Source of the DNA: Cavia porcellus
Taxonomy: Eukaryota; Chordata; Mammalia; Rodentia; Caviidae
Assembly (NCBI RefSeq): GCF_034190915.1
Contig: NW_026947543.1
Span: forward strand, 930,001-994,000
Direction: 5' to 3'
DNA: 64,000 nt
Positions 10,396 to 23,446 of the stretch are shown one piece after another. A model generated the notes under the pieces. The model was not told the origin of the DNA, searched no databases, and worked only from the letters and a program-made list of their open reading frames with translations. Positions within the stretch are counted from its first letter, which is position 1, and the number at the start of each line of letters is the position of its first letter. Position numbers and translations under genes: made by a program.

Positions 10396-10553
10396 GCTTG
10401 GCATGGTCGCTCATGCCTATAATCCCAGCAATCTGGGGGCTGAGGTGGATGGATCCTTGGGAGTTCCTGTCCATCGTGGGCTATGAAATTATCTCCAGGC
10501 CTCTTTCAACAACTACATAAGATGCTGTTTCCAAAAAGAGGACAACAGAAAAC
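10396..10553 (+). mobile_element. B1-like SINE, U3
   Basis: Beta version: GTTCCTGTCC breaks the B-box core; GGCTATGAAATTATCTCC follows. Confidence 0.66.
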
Positions 10554-11662
10554 TAGACACACTTGGTCTAGGTCCCGGGGTTCACTACATGAGTTGTGGA
10601 GTCTAAATATTCCATGCCATGAGAAAATACCTGGGATTTTTAGTGAAAGGGGCATTTGCATCCCTTTTCTAAGGGTTTCCCTTTCACCATGTTACATTTC
10701 AATTCAGGGAAAAACTGCTGGTGACAAGCTATCTAGCATTATGTTGGTTTAGGTATTGAGCTAGTACCTCATGTTTAGTGTTCAGGGATATGCTGGAATG
10801 GCTGCAGACCTCCTTGAAATAGCTAGTGCAGACAAGTGAACCCCGAGGAAGCTGGATAGTTGAAGCAGGCACTCCAAATATTCATGCACTGCAAGGATTC
10901 ACTTTCATTTTGGGACTCATCTTCTGGTTGCTGGCTTTTAGTGCTAACTGATACTACCACGGTGGCAGTAATCCAGCAGAGACTGCATGTATGGTTTGCA
11001 TGTTTGCTTCTCAAGCCACCAGAAACTTGGCAGAACACAAATCATTGTGGCATTTTCTTTCCTCCCCTGAAACATTTGGCTTTCTAAGTTTGAAAATTGA
11101 ATAGACTGGGCTAGTCAGATTTGGACCCCATGTACCACCAACAGAGCTAAAGACAGAGCCAATTACTTCCCTCCACTTGTCAAAATATGTCAAATTTTCT
11201 TGGTCACCACAAGTTCAAAGAAAATTCTGAGGCAACTTAGAGAGGTGAATCAAATACTGCCTGATTGGTATGGCTGTGGTTGTATGAGGTGGAAAGCTGC
11301 AGAGTTGGGTTGAAACTGTTCAAAGAAATCCACAGGCTTGTGGTTGCCAGGCAACCACACTTGGTGAGATTGGCTGAACATCACTGTGAGGTGGATTTTA
11401 GGCTCTAGGTTTGAAAATTTAAAAGACTGGGGTAGTCAAGTTTGGAACACTTCGACCACAGACAGACCAAAAGGTCTTTCAATTACTTCCCTCCACTTCT
11501 CAAAATATGTCAAATTTTCTTGATCACTATAACTGTAAAAAAAATTCTGAGGCAACATAGAGAGGCTAATCAAATACTGCATGGTTGGAATGGCTGTGGT
11601 TGTATGAGGTGGAAAGCTGCAGAGTTGGGCTGAAACAATTCACAGAAAGCCACAAGCTTGTG

Positions 11663-11825
11663 GTTGCCAGGCAACCACACTGGGCTGTGATTGGCTGAGC
11701 ACCATTGTGAGCTGGACTTTAGGCTCTAGGATACAAGTGTGCAGTAGGAGACCTGAGTCACAATGCTGGGCATTGACATGGAGACCTCAGTGTCACAGAG
11801 GACCTTGTAGGGCAAGATTTAAATA
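11663..11825 (+). promoter_or_regulatory. Candidate promoter of U4 (second X-box lost)
   Basis: X-box at 11663-11675 and TTTAAATA at 11818-11825, with CCAAT and AP-1-like motifs between. It is the same as the U3 promoter, including the ATTGACATGG change, and lies 3,874 bp downstream of it. Copy A X-box is at 11343-11355. Confidence 0.42.
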
Positions 11826-14269
11826 GGATGAATATTCTTGGCCTGGTATGCCACAGAATTCTCACTGAAGGCTTCACTGCTCAGAATTTGGGGATGGAAA
11901 TGCTTGCCAATCTACACATGGATGTACTTTCAATGGGATATGAAATATGCCAGGGCCTGGCAGATGTTCTCTGACATGTCCTATCCTTGAGCATATGCTT
12001 TTCCCTTGTCATGTCTGTCATTTGGCTGAGTCCTGTTCCCTAAGCTATTCAGTCAAGACTTGCTGGAATCATTCACCTGCAGTATAAGAGCTTTCTGTGA
12101 AATTTCTCAGCGGAAATATTCTGCAAGCACATAGCTTTGGATATGAGAGACAGTGGTGGAAGTTGAATTTCAAGGGCAGATATTTGAAAACAATGAAACA
12201 AGCCCCGAATAAGATCTTTACATGTTTCCCAGATGAATGTGTTTGGAAATACGGGGGAAGATCGAGATCAAGACTGAGAAGAGTAAACACCCATTTCAAG
12301 GTACAAAAACCAGGGAAAAACATGGGAAAGCAAGAGAGCTGGTTAATTTGATGTAAAAATCTTTGATGATGAAAGGAAAATTATATTCTCATAGTGAGTT
12401 AATCAGGCTGTAGCAGTGAAGTTCTCTTGTTGGTTGTCCTATGTGTGGCCTTCTGCATTGGGCAGTGGATGCAGGACAGGAGATCTTCAAATAAATCTGG
12501 TTGAACACAAAATAGTGAAAAAAATATCAATCTAAATCCTGTGTATTCCTTCCCTTTGAGAACATGTATGGATAATGTCCGGAGTTTCAAAAGAGAAAAT
12601 GTCAATTGGGTCATGGTTTCACCAATGAAATGGTCACTTCACATAACATTTTGAATTTTGCTTTCACAGTTGCTCATGTACCGGGCCTGAGTAAAGCAGA
12701 ATGCAGAGTAAGCCTCATCAATAGTTGTGCATTCCATAAGTGGTTTTAAAAACAGTGAAACCCTTTGGACCTAGTTTTTGTATTTAATTGGTTGATTGTT
12801 TTTTCAAATTGTTTGTTTTACTATTTTTAACTTTGGGAGTCAGGGAAGCCCTCACTCATAGTGATTTAGACCTCTCCAAAAGCTCTGAAGTTATTGATGT
12901 AACAGCTATTACATGTTATAAGTTTCTCCTATTAAAACTTGAAAGACTAACAGACTCTGCTACTTTTCATCTAAATTCAGTGTTGTGCTAAATTCAGTGT
13001 TGGACTTTTTTTACAAGTCCTTTGAAATGTGTCCTCCTCGAGTCACTGGTCGTGCTGGAATGTACTTTCTTGTGAAGACAGGATTTGAGCAAATTGACAC
13101 AAGTACCAGTGTGCCACTACTCTGGACACCTGGTTAAATATCGAGTTGCCTAAATGGTGTGTGTTTTACTTTGATCTATGCTCACACTTTGCTCATCCAG
13201 TTAGAACCACAGGGCTCCAGGCCATAGCGTTCTAGGCCTAAACAAGAAAATTTCCATTCCGTTTTGGGAGTTCATTCGGCTCTCGTAATTACATTTTCCA
13301 CAAATGTGTGCTTCAGGAGAGGCCCTCTCTAAATGTGGAGAGGCCCATTTTCATTCTCTCACTTTCAGACTTTCTAAGATTTTCAGTTACTAGAGGTTTG
13401 CCCAGACTTGCCATTGTCAAGGGACAGTGCACTTCACTTGAAGTTGTGCAGTATTACTTCATGTGTCTCCGTGGAAATTCCACCAATGGGAAACTCTTGT
13501 TGTAGTCATCTCCAAGTGTTTCTGCCTAAGAAAATATAACTAACAAAGGATGTGGTTTCAAGCAGAATGAGGAATGGAGGGATAATCTTTATTTCAGTGC
13601 AGGTTGACCTTTCAAAGAAACAGTAATTCCTACGAAATAGGAGGTAAAATCTTTTGTAAAGAGACATGGATATGACATGCTCAACTTTATGTCACATTTT
13701 TTAAAAAGCCAAGGGCATTTGAGAAATTCTTGGCTGTTGAATTGTCCCTTTTTTCAAATTTCTCTTAGGGAAGACACTCCAGTTTCTTCAAACCATGGTA
13801 CTGTTCCTTCCATGTAAAAAACCAAAGCAAAAATCAAAATAAATTAAAACAAAACCCATCAAATTACATTTGAGAGCACACAATTGCTCAGCAGGCCCAC
13901 TATTCAACAAGATAGAGGGACAGAAGCCTCAGCCTTCAGCCCATGGCCTGAAGTTTTGTCTCTATCATGGCCCCTCAGTTCCCTGGCATGTCCACATTAA
14001 CTCATGAATCTTTACTCATTTCCTCTTCAAATTCACAGGATCCAATATATTTGAACCCTGTTCACCTGGGCTGTAATCATCCAAGGACACACCAGAGGAA
14101 GGGCAGCCACCCCCTTGTCTGGGGCCTTGGAGCTTATCACAACAGAAATGGAAACCTGAACAAGGGGAGCCAAAACAAAGAGAGGAATATTCCTAAAGTC
14201 TGAAACACAGAAGCTACCTATAGACCAGTAGTGGGATTTCACAAATTATGTAAGAATCTCTGTGCACAT

Positions 14270-14427
14270 GCTTGGCATGGTCGCTCATGCCTATAATCCC
14301 AGCAATCTGGGGGCTGAGGTGGATGGATCCTTGGGAGTTCCTGTCCATCGTGGGCTATGAAATTATCTCCAGGCCTCTTTCAACAACTACATAAGATGCT
14401 GTTTCCAAAAAGAGGACAACAGAAAAC
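14270..14427 (+). mobile_element. B1-like SINE, U4
   Basis: Identical by eye to the U3 copy, as expected from the 3,874-bp duplication. Confidence 0.66.
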
Positions 14428-14962
14428 TAGACACACTTGGTCTAGGTCCCGGGGTTCACTACATGAGTTGTGGAGTCTAAATATTCCATGCCATGAGAAA
14501 ATACCTGGGATTTTTAGTGAAAGGGGCATTTGCATCCCTTTTCTAAGGGTTTCCCTTTCACCATGTTACATTTCAATTCAGGGAAAAACTGCTGGTGACA
14601 AGCTATCTAGCATTATGTTGGTTTAGGTATTGAGCTAGTACCTCATGTTTAGTGTTCAGGGATATGCCGGAATGGCTGCAGACCTCCTTGAAATAGCTAT
14701 TGCAGACAAGTGAACCCCGAGGAAGCTGGATAGTTGAAGCAGGCACTCCAAATATTCATGCACTGCAAGGATTCACTTTCATTTTGGGACTCATCTTCTG
14801 GTTGCTGGCTTTTAGTGCTAACTGATACTACCATGGTGGCAGTAATCCAGCAGAGACTGCATGTATGGTTTGCAGGTTTGCTTCCCAAGCCACCAGAAAC
14901 TTGGCAGAACCCAAATCATTGTGGCATTTTCTTTACTCCCCTGAAACATTTGGCTTTCTAAG

Positions 14963-15605
14963 TTTGAAAATTGAATAGACTGGGCTAGTCAGGTTTGGAC
15001 CCCAGGTACCACCAACTGAGCTAAAGACAGAGCCAATTACTTCCCTCCACTTGTCAATATATGTCAAATTTGCTTGGTCACCACAACTTCAAAGAAAATT
15101 CTGAGGCAACTTAGAGTGGTGAATCAAATACTGCCTGATTGGAATGGCTGTGTTTGTATGAGGTGGAAAGCTGCAGAGTTGGGTTGAAACTGTTCACAGA
15201 AATCCACAGGCTTGTGGTTACCAGGCAACCACACTGGGCTGAGATTGGCTGAACATCACTGTGAGGTGGATTTTAGGCTCTAGGTTTGAAAATTTAAAAG
15301 ACTGGGGTAGTCAAGTTTGGAACACATCGACCACAGACAGACCAAAAGGTCTTTCAATTACTTCCCTCCACTTCTCAAAATATGTCAAATTTTCTTGATC
15401 ACTACAAGTGTAAAAAAATTTCTGAGGCAACATAGAGAGGCTAATCAAATACTGCATGATTGGAATGGCTGTGGTTGTATGAGGTGGAAAGCTGCAGAGT
15501 TGGGCTGAAATAGTTCACAGAAAGCCACAAGCTTGTGGTTGCCAGGCAACCACACTGGGCTGTGATTGGCTGAGCACCATTGTGAGCTGGACTTTAGGCT
15601 CTAGG
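14963..15605 (+). repeat. Internal ~321-bp tandem duplication (copies A and B), shown in U5
   Basis: Copy A (14963-15284) and copy B (15285-15605) both start with TTTGAAAATT and end in TTTAGGCTCTAGG. They share ACTTCCCTCCACTT, AAATATGTCAAATT-like and TCTGAGGCAAC blocks, the TGGAATGGCTGTG block, the X-box palindrome and ATTGGCTGA. They have diverged more from each other than either has between units, so this duplication predates spread of the array. It is present in U1 (A truncated) and U3-U16, and collapsed to one hybrid copy in U2 and U17. Positions for each unit are in the unit entries. Confidence 0.95.
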
Positions 15606-15699
15606 ATACAAGTGTGCAGTAGGAGACCTGAGTCACAATGCTGGGCGTTGCCATGGAGACCTCAGTGGCACAGAGGACTTGTAGGGCAAGATTTAAATA
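15538..15699 (+). promoter_or_regulatory. Candidate promoter of U5
   Basis: X-box at 15538-15550, ATTGG at 15565, TGAGTCA near 15629, intact second X-box-like GTTGCCATGGAGAC near 15647, TTTAAATA at 15692-15699. The copy A X-box upstream has the GTTACC form, which still fits the RFX half-site. Confidence 0.45.
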
Positions 15700-18141
15700 G
15701 GATGAATATTCTTGGCCTGGTATGCCACAGGATTCTCACTGAAGGCTTCACTGCTCAGAATTTGGGGATGGAAATGCTTGCCAATCTACACATGGATGTA
15801 CTTTCAATGGGATATGAAATATGCCAGGGCCTGGCAGATGTTCTCTGACATGTCCTATCCTTCAGCATATGCTTTTCCCTTGTCATGTCTGTCATTTGGC
15901 TGAGTCCTGTTCCCTAAACTATTCAGTCAAGACTTGTTGGAATCATTCACCTGCAGTATAAGAGCTTTCCGTGAAATTTCTCAGCAGAAATCCTCTGCAA
16001 GCACATAGCTTTGGATATGAGAGACAGTGGTGGAAGTTGAATTTCAAGGGCAGATATTTGAAAACAATGAAACAAGCCCCGAATAAGATCTTTACATGTT
16101 TCCCAGATGAATATGTTTGGAAATACTGGGGAAGATGGAGATCAAGACTGAGAAGAGTGCACACGCATTTCAAGGTACAAAAACCAGGCAAAAACATGGG
16201 AAAGCAAGAGAGCTGGTTACTTTGATGTAAAAATCTTTGATGATGAAAGGAAAATTATATTCTCATGGTGATTTAATCAGGCTGTAGCAGTGAAGTTCTC
16301 ATGTTGGTTGTCCTATGTGTGGCCTTCTGCATTGGCCAGTGGATGCAGGACAGGAGATCTTCAAATAAATCTGGTGGAACACAAAATAGTGAAAAAAATA
16401 TCAATCTAAGTCCTGTGTATTCCTTCCCTTTGAGAACATGTATGGGTAATGTCCGGAGTTTCAAAAGAGAAAATGTCTATTGGGTCATGGTTTCACCAAT
16501 GAAATGGTCACTTCACATAACATTTTGAATTTTGCTTTCACAGTTGCTCATGTACCCGGCTTGAGTAAAGCAGAATGCAGAGTAAGCCTCATCAATAGTT
16601 GTGCATTCCATAAGTGGTTTTAAAACCAGTGAAACCCTTTGGACCTAGTGTTTGTATTTAATTGGTTGATTGGTTTTTCAAATTGTTTGTTTTACTATTT
16701 TTAACTTTGGGAGTCAGGGAAGCCCTCACTCATAGTGATTTAGACCTCTCCAAAAGCTCTGAAGTTATTGATGTAACAGCTATTACATGTTATAAGTTTC
16801 TCCTATTAAAACTTGAAAGACTAAAAGACCCTGCTACTTTTCATCTAAATTCAGTGTTGCGCTAAATTCAGTGTTGGACTTTATTTACAATTCCTTTGAA
16901 ATGTGTCCTCCTCTAGTCACTGGTCGTGCTGGAATGTACTTTCTTGTGAAGACAGGATTTGAGCAAATTGACACAAGTACAGTTTGCCACTACTCTGGAC
17001 ACCTGATTAAATATCGAGTTGCCTAAATGGTGTGTGTTTTACTTTGATCTCTGCTCACACTTTGCTCATCCAGTTAGAACCACAGGGCTCCAGGCCATAG
17101 CATTCTAGGCCTAAACAAGAAAATTTCCATTCCGTTTTGGGAGTTCATTCGTCTCTCATAATTACTTTTTCCACAAATGAGTGCTTCAGGACAGGCCCTG
17201 TCTAAATGTGGAGAGGCCCATTTTCATTCACTCACTTTCAGACTTTCTAAGATTTTCAGTTATTAGAGGTTTGCCCACACTTGCCATTGTCAAGGGACAG
17301 TGCACTTCACTTGAAGTTGTGCAGTATTACTTCATGTGTCTCCGTGGAAATTCCACCAATGGGAAACTCTTGCTGTAGTCATCTCCAAGTGTTTCTGCCT
17401 AAGAAAATATAACTAACAAAGGATGTGGTTTCAAGCAGAATGAGGAATGGAGGGATAATCTTTATTTCAGTGCAGGTTGACCTTTCAAAGAAACAGTAAT
17501 TCCTATGAAATAGGAGGTAAAATATTTTGTAAAGAGACATGGATATGACATGCTCAACTTCATGTCACATTTTTTAAAAAGCCAAGGGCATTTGAGAAAT
17601 TCTTGGCTGCTGAATTGTCCCTTTTTCAAATTTCTCTTAGGTAAGAAACTCCAGTTTCTTCAAACCATGGTACTGTTCCTTCCATGTAAAAAACCAAAGC
17701 AAAAAACAAAATAAATTAAAACAAAACCCATCAAATTACATTTGAGAGCACACAATTGCTCAGCAGGCCCACTATTCAAGAAGCTAGAGGTACAGAAGCC
17801 TCAGCCTTCAGCCCATGGCCTGAAGTTTTGTCTCTATCATGGCCCCTCAATTCCCTGGCATGTCCACATTAACTCATGAATCTTTACTCATTTCCTCTTC
17901 AAATGTACACGATCCAATATATTTGAACCCTGTTCATCTGGGCTGTAATCGTCCAAGGAAACACCAGAGGAAGGACAGCCACCCCCTTGCCTGGGGCCTT
18001 GGAGCTTATCACAATAGAAATGGAAACCTGAACAAGGGGAGAGAAAACAAAGAGAGGAATATTCCTGAAGCCTGAAACACAGAAGCTACCTATAGACCAG
18101 TAGTGGGATTTCACAAATTATGTAAGAATCTCTGTGCACAT

Positions 18142-18299
18142 GCTTGGCATGGATGCTCATGCCTATAATCCCAGGAATCTGGGTGCTGAGGTGGATGGAT
18201 TCTTGGGAGTTCGAGTCCATCGTGGGCTACGAATTTATCTCAAGGCCTCTTTCAACAACTACATAAGATGCTGTTTCCAAAAAGAGGACAACAGAAAAC
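18142..18299 (+). mobile_element. B1-like SINE, U5
   Basis: Alpha version with intact B-box core (GTTCGAGTC) and ATGGATGCTCATGCC at its left part. Confidence 0.68.
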
Positions 18300-19408
18300 T
18301 AGACACACTTGGTCTAGGTCCCGGGGTTCACTACATGAGTTGTGGAGTCTAAATATTCCATGCCATGAGAAAATACCTGGGATTTTTAGTGAAAGGTGCA
18401 TTTTCATCCCTTTTCTAAGGGTTTCCCTTTCACCATGTTACATTTGAATTCTGGGAAAACCTGCTGGTGACAAGCTATCTAGCATTATGTTAGTTAAGGT
18501 ATTGAGCTATTACCTCATGTTTAGTGTTCAGGGTTATGCTGGAATGGCTGCAGACCTCCTTGAAATAGCTATTGCAGACAAGTGAACCCCGAGGAAGCTG
18601 GATAGTTGAAGCAGGCACTCCAAATATTCATGCACTGCAAGGATTCACTTTCATTTTGGGACTCATCTTCTGGTTGCTGGCTTTTAGTGCTAACTGATAC
18701 TACCATGGTGGCAGTAATCCAGCAGAGACTGCATGTATGGTTTGCATGTTTGCTTCTCAAGCCACCAGAAACTTGGCAGAACACAAATCATTGTGGCATT
18801 TTCTTTCCTCCCCTGAAACATTTGGCTTTCTAAGTTTGAAAATTGAATAGACTGGGCTAGTCAGATTTGGACCCCATGTACCACCAACAGAGCTAAAGAC
18901 AGAGCCAATTACTTCCCTCCACTTGTCAAAATATGTCAAATTTTCTTGGTCACCACAAGTTCAAAGAAAATTCTGAGGCAACATAGAGAGGTGAATCAAA
19001 TACTGCCTGATTGGAATGGCTGTGGTTGTATGAGGTGGAAAGCTGCAGAGTTGGGCTGAAACTGTTCACAGAAATCCACAGGCTTGTGGTTGCCAGGCAA
19101 CCACACTTGGTGAGATTGGCTGAACATCACTGTGAGGTGGATTTTAGGCTCTAGGTTTGAAAATTTAAAAGACTGGGGTAGTCAAGTTTGGAACACTTCG
19201 ACCACAGACAGACCAAAAGGTCTTTCAATTACTTCCCTCCACTTCTCAAAATATGTCAAATTTTCTTGATCACTATAACTGTAAAAAAAATTCTGAGGCA
19301 ACATAGAGAGGCTAATCAAATACTGCATGATTGGAATGGCTGTGGTTGTATGAGGTGGAAAGCTGCAGAGTTGGGCTGAAACAATTCACAGAAAGCCACA
19401 AGCTTGTG

Positions 19409-19571
19409 GTTGCCAGGCAACCACACTGGGCTGTGATTGGCTGAGCACCATTGTGAGCTGGACTTTAGGCTCTAGGATACAAGTGTGCAGTAGGAGACCT
19501 GAGTCACAATGCTGGGCGTTGACATGGAGACCTCAGTGTCACAGAGGACCTTGTAGGGCAAGATTTAAATA
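19409..19571 (+). promoter_or_regulatory. Candidate promoter of U6 (second X-box lost)
   Basis: X-box at 19409-19421 and TTTAAATA at 19564-19571. The second X-box-like site reads GTTGACATGGAGAC, one base from the intact form, as in the other dimer-block beta units. ATTGG and TGAGTCA are intact. Confidence 0.42.
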
Positions 19572-22016
19572 GGATGAATATTCATGGCCTGGTATGCCAA
19601 AGGATTCTCACTGAAGGCTTCACTGCTCAGAATTTGGGGATGGAAATGCTTGCCAATCTACACATGGATGTACTTTCAATGGGATATGAAATATGCCAGG
19701 GCCTGACAGATGTTCTCTGACATGTCCTATCCTTGAGCATATGCTTTTCCCTTGTCATGTCTGTCATTTGGCTGAGTCCTGTTCCCTAAGCTATTCAGTC
19801 AAGACTTGCTGGAATCATTCACCTGCAGTATAAGAGCTTTCTGTGAAATTTCTCAGCAGAAATATTCTGCAAGCACATAGCTTTGGATATGAGAGACAGT
19901 GGTGGAAGTTGAATTTCAAGGGCAGATATTTGAAAACAATGAAACAAGCCCCGAATAAGATCTTTACATGTTTCCCAGATGAATATGTTTGGAAATACGG
20001 GGGAAGATCGAGATCAAGACTGAGAAGAGTAAACACCCATTTCAAGGTACAAAAACCAGGGAAAAACATGGGAAAGAAAGAGAGCTGGTTAATTTGATGT
20101 AAAAATTTTTGATGATGAAAGGAAAATTATATTCTCATAGTGATTTAATCAGGCTGTAGCAGTGAAGTTCTCTTGTTGGTTGTCCTATGTGTGGCCTTCT
20201 GCATTGGGCAGTGGATGCAGGACAGGAGATCTTCAAATAAATCTGGTTGAACACAAAATAGTGAAAAAAATATCAATCTAAATCCTGTGTATTCCTTCCC
20301 TTTGAGAACATGTATGGATAATGTCCGGAGTTTCAAAAGAGAAAATGTCAATTGGGTCATGGTTTCACCAATGAAATGGTCACTTCCCATAACATTTTGA
20401 ATTTTGCTTTCACAGTTGCTCATGTACTGGGCCTGAGTAAAGCAGAATGCAGAGTAAGCCTCATCAATAGCTGTGCATTCCATAAGTGGTTTTAAAAACA
20501 GTGAAACCCTTTGGACCTAGTTTTTGTATTTAATTGGTTGATTGGTTTTTTAAATTGTTTGTTTTACTATTTTTAACTTTGGGAGTCAGGGAAGCCCTCA
20601 CTCATAGTGATTTAGACCTCTCCAAAAGCTCTGAAGTTATTGATGTAACAGCTATTACATGTTATAAGTTTCTCCTATTAAAACTTGAAAGACTAGCAGA
20701 CTCTGCTACTTTTCATCTAAATTCAGTGTTGTGCTAAATTCAGTGTTGGACTTTTTTTTACAAGTCCTTTGAAATGTGTCCTCCTCGAGTCACTGGTCGT
20801 GCTGGAATGTACTTTCTTGTGAAGACAGGATTTGAGCAAATTGACACAAGTACCAGTGTGCCACTACTCTGGACACCTGGTTAAATATCGAGTTGCCTAA
20901 ATGGTGTGTGTTTTACTTTGATCTATGCTCACACTTTGCTCATCCAGTTAGAACCACAGGGCTCCAGGCCATAGCGTTCTAGGCCTAAACAAGAAAATTT
21001 CCATTCCGTTTTGGGAGTTCATTCGGCTCTCATAATTACTTTTTCCACAAATGTGTGCTTCAGGAGAGGCCCTCTCTAAATGTGGAGAGGCCCATTTTCA
21101 TTCTCTCACTTTCAGACTTTCTAAGATTTTCAGTTACTAGAGGTTTGCCCAGACTTGCCATTGTCAAGGGACAGTGCACTTCACTTGAAGTTGTGCAGTA
21201 TTACTTCATGTGTCTCCCTGGAAATTCCACCAATGGGAAACTCTTGTTGTAGTCATCTCCAAGTGTTTCTGCCTAAGAAAATATAACTAACAAAGGATGT
21301 GGTTTCAAGCAGAATGAGGAATGGAGGGATAATCTTTATTTCAGTGCAGGTTGACCTTTCAGAGAAACAGTAATTCCTATGAAATAGGAGGTAAAATCTT
21401 TTGTAAAGAGACATGGATATGACATGCTCAACTTTATGTCACATTTTTTAAAAAGCCAAGGGCATTTGAGAAATTCTTGGCTGTTGAATTGTCCCTTTTT
21501 TCAAATTTCTCTTAGGGAAGACACTCCAGTTTCTTCAAACCATGGTACTGTTCCTTCCATGTAAAAAACCAAAGCAAAAATCAAAATAAATTAAAACAAA
21601 ACCCATCAAATTACATTTGAGAGCACAAAATTGCTCAGCCTACCCACTATTCAACAAGATAGAGGGACAGAAGCCTCAGCCTTCAGCCCATGGCCTGAAG
21701 TTTTGTCTCTATCATGGCCCCTCAGTTCCCTGGCATGTCCACATTAACTCATGAATCTTTACTCATTTCCTCTTCAAATGCACAGGATCCAATATATTTG
21801 AACCCTGTTCACCTGGGCTGTAATCATCCAAGGACACACCAGAGGAAGGGCAGCCACCCCCTTGTCTGGGGCCTTGGAGCTTATCACAATAGAAATGGAA
21901 ACCTGAACAAGGGGAGCCAAAACAAAGAGAGGAATATTCCTAAAGTCTGAAACACAGAAGCTACCTATAGACCAGTAGTGGGATTTCACAAATTATGTAA
22001 GAATCTCTGTGCACAT

Positions 22017-22174
22017 GCTTGGCATGGTCGCTCATGCCTATAATCCCAGCAATCTGGGGGCTGAGGTGGATGGATCCTTGGGAGTTCCTGTCCATCGTGG
22101 GTTACAGATTTATCTCAAGGCCTCTTTCAACAACTACATAAGATGCTGTTTCCAAAAAGAGGACAACAGAAAAC
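22017..22174 (+). mobile_element. B1-like SINE, U6
   Basis: Beta version (GTTCCTGTCC) with private GGGTTACAGATTT and, just downstream, TCTATGTCCC. Confidence 0.66.
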
Positions 22175-23284
22175 TAGACACACTTGGTCTATGTCCCGGG
22201 GTTCACTACATGAGTTGTGGAGTCTAAATATTCCATGCCATGAGAAAATACCTGGGATTTTTAGTGAAAGGGGCATTTGCATCCCTTTTCTAAGGGTTTC
22301 CCTTTCACCATGTTACATTTGAATTCTGGGAAAACCTGCTGGTGACAAGCTATCTAGCATTATGTTGGTTTAGGTATTGAGCTAGTACCTCATGTTTAGT
22401 GTTCAGGGTTATGCTGGAATGGCTGCAGACCTCCTTGAAATAGCTATTGCAGACAAGTGAACCCCGAGGAAGCTGGATAGTTGAAGCAGGCACTCCAAAT
22501 ATTCATGCACTGCAAGGATTCACTTTCATTTTGGGACTCATCTTCTGGTTGCTGGCTTTTAGTGCTAACTGATACTACCATGGTGGCAGTAATCCAGCAG
22601 AGACTGCATGTATGGTTTGCAGGTTTGCTTCCCAAGCCACCAGAAACTTGGCAGAACCCAAATCATTGTGGCATTTTCTTTACTCCCCTGAAACATTTGG
22701 CTTTCTAAGTTTGAAAATTGAATAGACTGGGCTAGTCAGGTTTGGACCCCATGTACCACCAACTGAGCTAAAGACAGAGCCAATTACTTCCCTCCACTTG
22801 TCAAAATATGCCAAATTTGCTTGGTCACCACAACTTCAAAGAAAATTCTGAGGCAACTTAGAGTGGTGAATCAAATACTGCCTGATTGGAATGGCTGTGG
22901 TTGTATGAGGTGGAAAGCTGCAGAGTTGGGTTGAAACTGTTCACAGAAATCCACAGGCATGTGGTTACCAGGCAACCACACTGGGCTGAGATTGGCTGAA
23001 CATCACTGTGAGGTGGATTTTAGGCTCTAGGTTTGAAAATTTAAAAGACTGGGGTAGTCAAGTTTGGAACACATCGACCACAGACAGACCAAAAGGTCTT
23101 TCAATTACTTCCCTCCACTTCTCAAAATATGTCAAATTTTCTTGATCACTACAAGTGTAAAAAAATTTCTGAGGCAACATAGAGAGGCTAATCAAATACT
23201 GCATGATTGGAATGGCTGTGGTTGTATGAGGTGGAAAGCTGCAGAGTTGGGCTGAAATAGTTCACAGAAAGCCACAAGCTTGTG

Positions 23285-23446
23285 GTTGCCAGGCAACCAC
23301 ACTGGGCTGTGATTGGCTGAGCACCATTGTGAGCTGGACTTTAGGCTCTAGGATACAAGTGTGCAGTAGGAGACCTGAGTCACAATGCTGGGCGTTGCCA
23401 TGGAGACCTCAGTGGCACAGAGGACTTGTAGGGCAAGATTTAAATA
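23285..23446 (+). promoter_or_regulatory. Candidate promoter of U7
   Basis: X-box at 23285-23297 and TTTAAATA at 23439-23446, with ATTGG, TGAGTCA and GTTGCCATGGAGAC intact between them. Same spacing as U5. Confidence 0.45.

Larger units (their letters stand above)
7215..11088 (+). repeat. Unit U3 (3874 bp, beta subtype)
   Basis: Copy A is 7215-7535 and copy B is 7536-7856. Beta diagnostics: a 3-bp deletion in copy A (CACACTTGGTGAG), GACATGGAGAC in place of the second X-box, GTCAATTGGG near 8727, TTAGGGAAG near 9891 and GTTCCTGTCC near 10464. From about 6920 to 10790 it is almost the same as the next unit. The last ~295 bp (from 10794) instead match the end of U2, marking a duplication junction. 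Confidence 0.97.
11089..14962 (+). repeat. Unit U4 (3874 bp, beta subtype, near-duplicate of U3)
   Basis: Copy A is 11089-11409 and copy B is 11410-11730. The only difference from U3 that I found before the junction is G at 13502 where U3 has T at 9628. After 14668 the unit carries the ordinary beta ending (CCGG, CTATTGCAG, CTTTACTCCC) also seen in U6, U8 and U10. Confidence 0.97.
14963..18834 (+). repeat. Unit U5 (3872 bp, alpha subtype)
   Basis: Copy A is 14963-15284 and copy B is 15285-15605. Alpha diagnostics: GTTACC X-box in copy A, AAATACTGGGG near 16123, GTGCACACGC near 16157, AATGTACACGATCC near 17902, GAGTTCGAGTCC in the SINE, and GCATTTTCATCC near 18399 where other subtypes have an octamer motif. 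It is the first half of the first 7,747-bp dimer. Confidence 0.97.
18835..22709 (+). repeat. Unit U6 (3875 bp, beta subtype)
   Basis: Copy A is 18835-19155 and copy B is 19156-19476. It carries the beta markers of U3/U4 plus others shared with U8 and U10 (GGTTTTTTAAATTG near 20544, CTCCCTGG near 21214, CAGCCTACCC near 21637). Private variants include CACTTCCCATAAC near 20381 and GGGTTACAGATTT near 22098. It is the second half of the first dimer. Confidence 0.97.

Noticed and set aside
20145..20483. 112-codon minus-strand frame in U6
   Set aside because: It exists only because private substitutions in U6 removed stops present in other units; it begins without conservation and matches no family I know.
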